Shown in pieces: positions 1-5,222 of a DNA stretch of 5,222 nt. Source of the DNA: Opitutaceae bacterium (lineage in GTDB: Bacteria > Verrucomicrobiota > Verrucomicrobiia > Opitutales > Opitutaceae); NCBI GenBank assembly GCA_025352845.1, contig JANXSC010000367.1, forward strand, positions 1 to 5,222, in the 5' to 3' direction. The notes beneath the pieces were generated by a model. The model saw nothing but the letters and a program-made list of their open reading frames with translations, was not told the origin of the DNA and made no database searches. The first letter of the stretch is position 1. Every line of letters begins with the position of its first letter. Both the position numbers and the translations under genes were made by a program.

Positions 1-1154
1 CCGATGGTGAGCACGGCGTCGCTGCCCTCGGGCCGCAGCGTGAGGCTCACTTCGCCCCCGTCGCGGTTGAACTTCACGGCGTTGTCGATGAGATTGAGCG
101 CGAGACGGCGCAGCATCACCGCGTCGCCGTCGAGGCGCACGGCCGGAGCGAGTTCGGCAGAGACGTGCAGGCCTTTCGGTGCCGCGAGCAGTTCGGCGTC
201 CTCGCGGGCTTCGGCGAGCAGCACGCTCAGGTCGAGCGGCGCGCGTTGGAGCGGATTTTTACCGGCATCGAAACGCGCGAGCAGCAGAAGGGTGTCGGAG
301 ATTTTTTGGAGGCCGGTGATTTCTTCCAGCAGGTCCACGAGCAGGCGTTCGTGCTCGGGCGGGGCGGAACGCAACGCCTCCTCCACCTGCCCGCGCATGA
401 TCGTGAGCGGCGTGCGCAGCTCGTGCGCGGCGTCGGCGGTGAAGCGCGTGGCCTGTTCAAAGCCGCGCTGGAGGCGGTCGAACATGCCGTTGAGCACGTC
501 GGTGTGGCGGCCGATCTCGTCGGCGGTCTGCGGGGCGGGCAGGCGTTCGCCGAGCCGGTCGGCGGTGATCAAGGCGGCGGCGCGCGTGATGGCGGCGATG
601 GGGCCGAGCGCGCGGCGCGCGATCCACCAGCTGCCGGCGGCCACGACGAGCAGCACGAGCGGGAGCGCAATCGCCGCGGAAGCGAGGAGATCGCGCACGG
701 CCTCGTCCGCCGGTTCGCGCGACGCGGCCAACAGCAAGGTCATGTCTCCGCGGGGAAACGCCCCGACGCGCAGGCGCGTGCCCTCGATTTTCACGTTCAA
801 GAAATCGCGCCGCGGGGGCCAGCGCTCGGGCGGCCAGTGCCGGAAAGTGTCCGCGAGCAGCGACGGCTGGCCCCGGATGAGTGCGCCATCGGTCGTGCGC
901 ATCACGGCGAAGCCGTGGATGATTTTGTCCACGTCGGCCGGCGGCGGGGCGGCGATCATTTTTTCCAGCCGGTCGAGCACGCTGTCGTCGCGCGCCCCGA
1001 CGAGCGCCGCGCTCGCGGCGAGCCGGGTGTCGATCATTTCGATCTGCTCGGCGTGGAGATTGAACGCGACCACGGCGGTGAACGTCGCGAGCGCGAGCGC
1101 CGACACGAGTGCCGACCAGATCGCGATGCGCCAGCGGAGGGAGAGCGTTTTCAT
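1..1154 (-). CDS. Sensor histidine kinase, CusS-like, partial (3' end beyond left edge)
   Basis: Membrane-bound kinase expected to autophosphorylate on histidine and pass the phosphate to the response regulator encoded just upstream. My translation from the ATG at 1154 is open for 384 residues to the edge. In order: first membrane helix about residues 10-31; a periplasmic sensor region of about 120 residues (32-155) containing a tandem WPPERWPPRR; second membrane helix about 156-178; HAMP linker about 180-232 with the usual proline (P185); dimerisation/phosphoacceptor helix with H-box AAHELRTPLT, phosphoacceptor His244; and the start of the ATPase domain with N-box NLIDNAVKF (354-362). The G boxes lie off the window. 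The HAMP and H-box style (RRALGP, FTADAAHELRTPL) is that of the CusS/heavy-metal sensor branch. That is family resemblance only: the sensor region has no obvious His/Met/Cys metal cluster. The start overlaps the regulator stop (ATGA), indicating translational coupling. The kinase call is firm; the ligand is unknown. Confidence 0.95.
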   Translation of the reverse strand, partial: MKTLSLRWRIAIWSALVSALALATFTAVVAFNLHAEQIEMIDTRLAASAALVGARDDSVLDRLEKMIAAPPPADVDKIIHGFAVMRTTDGALIRGQPSLLADTFRHWPPERWPPRRDFLNVKIEGTRLRVGAFPRGDMTLLLAASREPADEAVRDLLASAAIALPLVLLVVAAGSWWIARRALGPIAAITRAAALITADRLGERLPAPQTADEIGRHTDVLNGMFDRLQRGFEQATRFTADAAHELRTPLTIMRGQVEEALRSAPPEHERLLVDLLEEITGLQKISDTLLLLARFDAGKNPLQRAPLDLSVLLAEAREDAELLAAPKGLHVSAELAPAVRLDGDAVMLRRLALNLIDNAVKFNRDGGEVSLTLRPEGSDAVLTI

Positions 1155-1825
1155 GCGCCGGGCTTCAAGGTGTAGCCGACGCCGCGGACGGTCTGCACGA
1201 GCTTCACGGCGTGGCCGTCGTCGAGTTTGCGGCGGAGGCGCTGGATGCAAACATCGACGACGTTGGTGCCGGGATCGAAGTGATAGTCCCAGACTTGTTC
1301 GCAGAGCTGCGTGCGGGTGAGGACACGGCCGGGCGAGCGGAGCAGATATTCGAGGAGCGCGAACTCACGCGTGGTCAGCTCGATTTTTTTCCCGGCGCGC
1401 GTCACCTCGCGTGTGCTCAGATTAAGCGTAAGATCCTCGCATTGGAAAAGGTTGAGACCCTCGCCAGATTGCCGGCGCTGGATGGCGCGCAGGCGGGCGA
1501 CGAGCTCATCGATCGAAAACGGTTTGCCGAGGTAGTCGTCGGCACCGGCATTCAGGCCGTCGATGCGTTCGCTGAGGTTGCTGCGCGCAGTGAGCAGGAG
1601 CACGGGCACGGTGTTGCGGCGCTCGCGCAATTGCCGGAGCACGCTCAGGCCGTCGCGGCCCGGGAGCATCACATCGAGGACAATGGCATCGAAGCGTTCC
1701 TTGGTCGCGAGACTGAGCGCGTCGTCGCCGCGGGCACAGAGCAGCGGGTTGAAGCCCTCGGCGGCGAGTCCCCGGCCAATGAAGGCGGCGATTTTCTTTT
1801 CGTCTTCGACAACGAGGATGCGCAT
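1151..1825 (-). CDS. Two-component response regulator, OmpR/PhoB family (CusR-like)
   Basis: Cytoplasmic DNA-binding transcription factor activated by phosphorylation from the adjacent kinase. The 224 residues are full length for the family. The receiver domain (about 1-115) has the acidic pocket E7/D8, phosphoacceptor D51 in VLDVMLPGRDG, switch threonine T79 (LLLTAR) and invariant lysine K101 (DYLGKPF), so all catalytic residues are present. A short linker leads to a winged-helix effector domain (about 126-222): TTREFALLEYLL, then the recognition helix around TNVVDVCIQRLRRKLD (187-202) and the wing RGVGY (214-218). The segment YHFDPGTNVVDV is typical of the CusR/CopR branch, but the regulated metal or signal cannot be read from it. 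The chosen ATG begins directly with the MRILVVEDE strand, so no longer start is needed. No purine-rich ribosome-binding site precedes it. It lies 53 bases after the secreted-protein gene on the same strand. Expected targets, by inference, include the receptor and secreted-protein genes. Confidence 0.97.
   Translation of the reverse strand: MRILVVEDEKKIAAFIGRGLAAEGFNPLLCARGDDALSLATKERFDAIVLDVMLPGRDGLSVLRQLRERRNTVPVLLLTARSNLSERIDGLNAGADDYLGKPFSIDELVARLRAIQRRQSGEGLNLFQCEDLTLNLSTREVTRAGKKIELTTREFALLEYLLRSPGRVLTRTQLCEQVWDYHFDPGTNVVDVCIQRLRRKLDDGHAVKLVQTVRGVGYTLKPGA
1152..1154 (-). other. ATGA start/stop overlap of regulator and kinase
   Basis: On the minus strand, bases 1154 to 1151 read ATGA. 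The kinase ATG (1154-1152) shares two bases with the regulator TGA (1153-1151). The kinase has no strong Shine-Dalgarno sequence of its own, so termination-reinitiation is the likely route of translation. This fixes the two genes as one operon. Confidence 0.9.
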
Positions 1826-1878
1826 CGGAGTGAGAGGCTGGCGAAGCGCGGTGCGGTCAAAAGAGGGACGGCACCGAA
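1826..1878 (-). other. 53-base gap before the response regulator
   Basis: This non-coding gap separates the secreted-protein stop from the regulator start. On the minus strand it contains TTGACC (1860-1855), a fair -35 match, but no convincing -10 follows at the right distance. A 6-base inverted repeat (1849-1854 with 1871-1876, 16-base loop) is present without a T-tract on either side, so it is not a credible intrinsic terminator. The gap neither proves nor excludes read-through from the receptor/secreted-protein pair into the two-component genes. Confidence 0.4.
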
Positions 1879-2595
1879 TCAGGGCGCCACGCAGCCAGAC
1901 TTCACAAGCCTGAGTTCGCCGTCGTAGATTAGGCCGATGCCGGGCGCGTAGAATTTGAATGCCTTGTCTTTTTCTAGCGCGGAACTCTCTTCGAGCTTTA
2001 GGCAGTCCGGAAATTTTCCCGCCGGTGTTTCGAACGTTTCCGACACGCTCATAACCTCCGCGCGGTCCAGTGCGACGCCGGGCGCGACTTCATGGTGATA
2101 ACGCGCGCCGAGCAGCGGCGAACCGGGAATCATCAGACCGAAACGAGCGCCCGCCACGCCCGACAGCCAAGCGCCGTCGTGGTTCGCGACCTTGCCATTC
2201 TTGTAGATGTCCACGTCCTCGCCAAAGTAGAACACGTCGTTCGTGCGTTTCGAAATGGCGAAATAGTTGCGGCTGATCTCGATGACTTCGCCGTTCACGA
2301 CTTCCTTTTCCTCGACGATGCGAGTCTCGACGCCGTCGACGATCTTGGTTTCGTTGAGCACCGTGATGGTGAGGACGGTCTTCTTGCCCTCGGGCGCGCC
2401 CTTGAGGACGAGTTGAAAACCGGGCGTGAGCACGAAGTAGCGATTGGTGCCGGTGGAAACCAAGTCGGTTTTATCGACGGCAAACGTGTCGGAGAAGGCG
2501 GGCGCGGCTGCGGCTTTCTTGGCCTTGGCCGCGTGCGCGGCGGTTGCGAGCGCGAGACTCGCAACGACGAGGAGCAGGGTGCGTTTGAGTTTCAT
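1879..2595 (-). CDS. Secreted protein of unknown function
   Basis: A 238-residue exported protein whose function I cannot name. The N terminus is a clear Sec signal peptide: MKLKRT, a hydrophobic core (7-19) and a likely signal peptidase I site after AHA (20-22). There is no lipobox. A lysine/alanine-rich stretch (23-32) follows, then a probably beta-rich domain. Conserved-looking blocks are TRIVEEKEVVNGE (91-103), ISRNYFAISKRTNDVFYFGEDVDIYKNGK (107-135, given here only as landmarks N110, Y111, F124, E126, D127, D129, Y131), GAWLSGVAGARFGLMIPG (141-158), APGVALDRAE (171-180) and FYAPGIGLIYDGEL (215-228). I recall similar proteins annotated only as hypothetical in Acidobacteriota, Planctomycetota and Proteobacteria; I have not checked this. 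Two cysteines (C198, C235) could form a disulfide after export. Only 15 bases separate it from the receptor stop, so the two are probably co-transcribed. Expected location is the periplasm or outer surface. Confidence 0.88.
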   Translation of the reverse strand: MKLKRTLLLVVASLALATAAHAAKAKKAAAAPAFSDTFAVDKTDLVSTGTNRYFVLTPGFQLVLKGAPEGKKTVLTITVLNETKIVDGVETRIVEEKEVVNGEVIEISRNYFAISKRTNDVFYFGEDVDIYKNGKVANHDGAWLSGVAGARFGLMIPGSPLLGARYHHEVAPGVALDRAEVMSVSETFETPAGKFPDCLKLEESSALEKDKAFKFYAPGIGLIYDGELRLVKSGCVAP

Positions 2596-2610
2596 AGTGG
2601 AGGGGGAAAA
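2596..2610 (-). promoter_or_regulatory. Pyrimidine-rich, SD-less leader before the secreted-protein start
   Basis: The whole intergenic space between receptor and secreted protein reads TTTTCCCCCTCCACT on the coding strand, immediately before ATG. It has no Shine-Dalgarno-like purines and resembles the anti-SD sequence itself. Initiation here must rely on translational coupling, on S1-type binding to pyrimidine-rich RNA, or on lack of structure. The start is still well supported because the signal peptide begins right after it. Confidence 0.5.
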
Positions 2611-5031
2611 TCAGAGCGTGTTGTCGAATTGGAGATCGTCCTTCTTCGGCTTTTTCGTGGCTTTGCCGAAATTATAGATGAAACCGATGTAGGCGATGCG
2701 CGAGCTGCGGCGGCGCGTGATGTCCTGTCGCAGGATTGGCGTGTCGATGTGCGTGCGCTCGCGCAGGGAGTCGAACAAATCGGAGACGGTGAAGATGAGC
2801 GCGGTTTTCTTGTCGGCGAAATTGTGCCGCAGGCCGAGGTTCGCGACCTTGGTCGGGTAGCGGTAGCCCTGCGGCGTGAGGCGTTTCGCGGTGTAGTTGG
2901 CGTTGAGCTGGATGAGCGTGGTCTTCGTCACGTCGAAGCTCGCGTTGAGCTTCGCATCCCACGCGAAGGCGGAGCGGCGGGCGCTGAAGCCGAGGTTGCT
3001 GGCGTCGATCTCGTTGCGGTAGGCGTTGGCGCTGAAGTTGAGCGAGACGCGATCCTTGAGGCGCGTGTTGGCGCCGAGCTCGAGTCCGCTCGAGGTGCTG
3101 GTGCCGAGATTTTCCTTCGTGGTGAGCAGCGTGACGGCGTCGATGTAGCGAGCGACATCGGTGCGCGCGTGGTAGCGGTAGCGGTAATAGACCGTCGCGA
3201 GCAGCGTCGTGTCGTCGTGCTTCCGCTGCCAGCCGGCCTCAACGGAGTGGATGTCCTCGGGGAGCAGCTTGGGATTGCCGGCGCGGAGATTGAACGGATC
3301 CTGATACTCCGGGTAGGGGTTGAGGTCGTCGCCTTCGGGACGATGGACGCGATGACTGTAGTTGAGCTGGAGCTGCTGCGTCTCGGTGAGATCGTAGCTG
3401 AGGTGCAGGCTGGGGTAGAAACGGTTGTAGTCGTTGGAGCCGATGAGGCGCGCGGTGACTTGGTTCGTGTCGATGATCGCGCGCTCGAAGCGCAGGCCGG
3501 CGAGCAGGCCGAACGCCCCGAACTTCTGCGCGTAGGTGCCGTAGAACGCGTGGATCGCGGCGTCGTAGATGAAGTGGTTGGTGCGCGTGGTATCGACGCG
3601 CGTGACGCCCGTGGCGTCGACGAAGCTGCCGCGGAAATTCTGGTCAGCCTCGTTGAAGTGGCCGTTGTAGCCGGCCTCGAACCTCGATTTTTCTCCGAGC
3701 GGATGGGTGTAGTCGGCGGCGACCTCGGTGTTGGTTTCCTTTTGCCGGATGAGCGTGAAGTCGAGCAGCGGCACGCGCACGGGCGCGCGATAGAGACTGG
3801 TGTAGCGGTTGTCCTCCTGCTCGGTGGTCTGGCCGTGGCGAAGCTCGACGGTGAGCTCGCGATCCTCCTCCGCGAAGGAGTGCTGGAGCTTTGAGGTGAA
3901 CTCGAGGTCCTTCTGCCACTCGAGATCGAGGCGCAGGCGGTCGTAGTCGCCGGTGATGGCGCCCGCGGCGTTGCGCGCGAGGTTGGTGACGGTCGAGGTG
4001 CGGCGGAAATCGCGGAAGTTGTAGCGCGCGTCGGCGCCGAGTTTCGTGCGGTCATTGAGCTTGTAGTCGGCGCCGAGCTGCGCGAGGCGGGAAAAAGGGC
4101 GCGAGTTTTCGGTCGTGCGCTGCGAGGTGGAGACGAAGGCGTTGCTTGCGGCATCGAGGTGCGAGCGTTCGTCCTGCGCCGTGCGGGCGCGGTCGTCCTG
4201 ACGCACGCTGGCGCTGGCGAAGAGCAGGGATTTTCCCGCCGGGTAACTGGCGGAGACGCTGGAGTTGAACCGACGGTCGTTGCCGACCGAAGCACGCATG
4301 CTGCCGAACGAGCCGGCCTCATTTTTTTTCTTCAGCGTGAGATTGATGATGCCGTCGGTGCCGTCGGGTTTGAATTTCGCGGACGGGTTGGTGATGACCT
4401 CGATTTTCTCGATGCCATCGGCGGGCATCTGCTCGAGGACGGCGGCGCGGTTCTTGCCCATCATCGCGGAGGTTTTGCCATTGATGAGGATTAGGACGTT
4501 GGCGTCGCCGCGGAGGCTGACGTTGCCCTCGATGTCCACCTGGACGGAGGGGACATTTTGCAGCAGGTCGCTCGCGGAGCCGGCGGCGCTCTGGATATCT
4601 TTGCCGACGTTGTAGACCTTCCGATCGATGGAATTGTAGAATGCCTCCTTGCGCGCGGCGACCTCGACCTTTTCCAGTTTCACCGTCGTGTCGTCGCCGA
4701 GCGCAAGCCGCCCGAAATCGACGGTGCGATGTTGTGCATCGATCGCGAAGGCCACGGTCGATTCGCGCTCACCGCCGACGAGGCCGTAGGCGAGCTGGTA
4801 TTCGCCGGCCGGGATGCCCTCGAGATCGAACGCGCCCGTGGCGTTGGTCGCCCCCGTGCGCACCGGTTTGCCGCCGGCCTTGGGCGTCACAGCCACCGTG
4901 GCAAACTCGACCGCCCTGCCGCTCGCGGACTCAAACACCGTGCCGGTGACAGAGCCGTCCACGGGTTTCTGTGCCCAGATGATTGGCGCGACGGAGAGAA
5001 GGAGCGAAAAGGAGACGTGGCGGAGCTTCAT
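2611..5031 (-). CDS. Outer-membrane beta-barrel / TonB-dependent receptor with regulatory-like N-terminal domain
   Basis: An 806-residue outer-membrane protein, presumably a TonB-gated importer of an unidentified ligand. In order: Sec signal peptide (1-20, cleavage likely IIWA|QK); a carboxypeptidase-regulatory-like beta-sandwich (about 25-112; VTGTVFESASGRAVEFATV, GAFDLEGIPAGEYQL); a short linker VKLEKVEVAARK (about 117-128) that may serve as TonB box; a plug domain (about 129-238) with SIDRKVYNVGKD, ASDLLQNVPSVQVD, GNVSLRGDANVLILINGK and IEKIEVITNPSAKF; and a barrel from about 240 to 788 with the family signature RAGNPKLLPEDIHSVEAGW near 582-600. The last barrel strand (IAYIGFIYNF) is followed by an 18-residue Lys/Asp-rich tail rather than ending on the aromatic residue. 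The plug and barrel style match the OMP_b-brl_3 group, common in Bacteroidota, rather than the siderophore receptors of Enterobacteria. The start is set by the signal peptide. It appears to be the first gene of the cluster. No frameshift or missing domain is visible. Confidence 0.93.
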   Translation of the reverse strand: MKLRHVSFSLLLSVAPIIWAQKPVDGSVTGTVFESASGRAVEFATVAVTPKAGGKPVRTGATNATGAFDLEGIPAGEYQLAYGLVGGERESTVAFAIDAQHRTVDFGRLALGDDTTVKLEKVEVAARKEAFYNSIDRKVYNVGKDIQSAAGSASDLLQNVPSVQVDIEGNVSLRGDANVLILINGKTSAMMGKNRAAVLEQMPADGIEKIEVITNPSAKFKPDGTDGIINLTLKKKNEAGSFGSMRASVGNDRRFNSSVSASYPAGKSLLFASASVRQDDRARTAQDERSHLDAASNAFVSTSQRTTENSRPFSRLAQLGADYKLNDRTKLGADARYNFRDFRRTSTVTNLARNAAGAITGDYDRLRLDLEWQKDLEFTSKLQHSFAEEDRELTVELRHGQTTEQEDNRYTSLYRAPVRVPLLDFTLIRQKETNTEVAADYTHPLGEKSRFEAGYNGHFNEADQNFRGSFVDATGVTRVDTTRTNHFIYDAAIHAFYGTYAQKFGAFGLLAGLRFERAIIDTNQVTARLIGSNDYNRFYPSLHLSYDLTETQQLQLNYSHRVHRPEGDDLNPYPEYQDPFNLRAGNPKLLPEDIHSVEAGWQRKHDDTTLLATVYYRYRYHARTDVARYIDAVTLLTTKENLGTSTSSGLELGANTRLKDRVSLNFSANAYRNEIDASNLGFSARRSAFAWDAKLNASFDVTKTTLIQLNANYTAKRLTPQGYRYPTKVANLGLRHNFADKKTALIFTVSDLFDSLRERTHIDTPILRQDITRRRSSRIAYIGFIYNFGKATKKPKKDDLQFDNTL

Positions 5032-5222
5032 GCGTGGGAGACGGCGTGGCCGGTGACAAAAGGAATGCAGGCGACGGCGACCCTAGCAGCCTGTCGGACT
5101 TGAAGGCGATGAAGCGAGGGAAGCTTGCCGGCGGCAGGGCGTGGAGGCGGATGTTTTCGAGGATGGGGGGGTGAACGAGTGACGGTATTTTGAGTTTTTC
5201 AACTGGATATGGACAACGGCGG
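5032..5222. other. Non-coding region upstream of the receptor; possible dispersed repeat
   Basis: These 191 bases hold no gene I can support on either strand. The last nine bases before the receptor ATG read CTCCCACGC, again without a Shine-Dalgarno sequence. A block around 5084-5165 looks unlike ordinary leader DNA: it includes TAGCAGCCTGTCGGACTTGA (5084-5103) and a GCCGGC-centred GC-rich part near 5127-5132. It gives me a vague impression of a short interspersed repeat, but only one copy is in the window. A G7 run occurs at 5165-5171. Confidence 0.35.
5187..5216 (-). promoter_or_regulatory. Weak candidate promoter for the receptor cluster
   Basis: On the minus strand TTGTCC (5216-5211) and CAAAAT (5192-5187) stand 18 bases apart; each matches four of six bases of the sigma-70 consensus. 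Between and overlapping them is a small AT-rich inverted repeat, TTGA-AAAAC-TCAA (5202-5190), which could be an operator. Transcription from here would give a leader of roughly 150 bases. The call rests on the match and on this being the most AT-rich stretch upstream of the first gene; non-model phyla may not follow this consensus. Confidence 0.2.

Noticed and set aside
4..1320. A 438-codon open frame on the plus strand, with another at 165-1175
   Set aside because: Both are antisense to the kinase gene, whose minus-strand translation shows HAMP, H-box and N-box. The plus-strand products are Ser/Arg-rich or Gly/Glu-rich low-complexity sequence.
1826..1860. TTGACC as the -35 of a separate promoter for the two-component genes
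   Set aside because: The sequence 16-18 bases downstream (GCCTCT/CCTCTC) does not resemble a -10 element and is only a few bases from the start codon.
1849..1876. Inverted repeat as an intrinsic terminator after the secreted-protein gene
   Set aside because: The 6-base stem has a 16-base loop and no T-tract follows, so it is unlikely to terminate transcription.
2092..3894. A 600-codon open frame on the plus strand
   Set aside because: It lies antisense to the receptor and secreted-protein genes, is extremely rich in Val, Glu, Arg and Gly, and has no recognisable domain: a typical shadow frame in GC-rich DNA.
2928..4322. A 464-codon open frame on the minus strand within the receptor gene
   Set aside because: It is a different frame of the receptor gene, composed mostly of Ser, Arg, Pro and Thr; the receptor frame carries the plug and barrel motifs.
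4983..5174. A 63-codon plus-strand frame across the receptor start and upstream region
   Set aside because: It has no ribosome-binding site or domain, overlaps the receptor signal-peptide codons and appears to be chance coding within a possible repeat.
5209..5222. ATG at the right edge that could start a divergent plus-strand gene
   Set aside because: Only four codons (M-D-N-G) are visible and there is no Shine-Dalgarno sequence; too little to call.

Overview
The window is GC-rich DNA with densely packed genes, and all four supportable genes lie on the minus strand. Read in the direction of transcription (right to left) they are: an 806-residue outer-membrane beta-barrel/TonB-dependent receptor; a 238-residue secreted protein of unknown function; an OmpR/PhoB-class response regulator; and its partner sensor histidine kinase, which is cut by the left edge. 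There are no RNA genes, CRISPR arrays or recognisable transposase genes.

The organism is a Gram-negative bacterium with an outer membrane. A receptor architecture common in Bacteroidota (carboxypeptidase-regulatory-like domain, plug, OMP_b-brl_3-like barrel) combined with high GC and no Shine-Dalgarno-like sequence before most starts fits a high-GC Verrucomicrobiota lineage such as Opitutaceae. That placement is inference from style, not proof.

Layout: 5032-5222 is non-coding upstream sequence with a weak promoter candidate and a possible dispersed repeat. 2611-5031 is the receptor. Only 15 bases separate its stop from the start of the secreted protein (1879-2595). A 53-base gap follows, then the response regulator (1151-1825). 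Its stop overlaps the kinase start as ATGA, and the kinase runs to the left edge with only the beginning of its ATP-binding domain present.

How the genes may work together: the kinase and regulator are most like the CusS/CusR (heavy-metal sensor) branch of two-component systems. They sit directly downstream of, and co-oriented with, an outer-membrane receptor and an exported protein. A reasonable inference is an envelope stimulus-response module in which the two-component pair controls the receptor and secreted-protein genes. The ligand is not evident from the sequence. I see no clearly novel system; the points worth a second look are the four-gene association, the unknown secreted family, the pyrimidine-rich SD-less leaders and the possible repeat upstream of the receptor.
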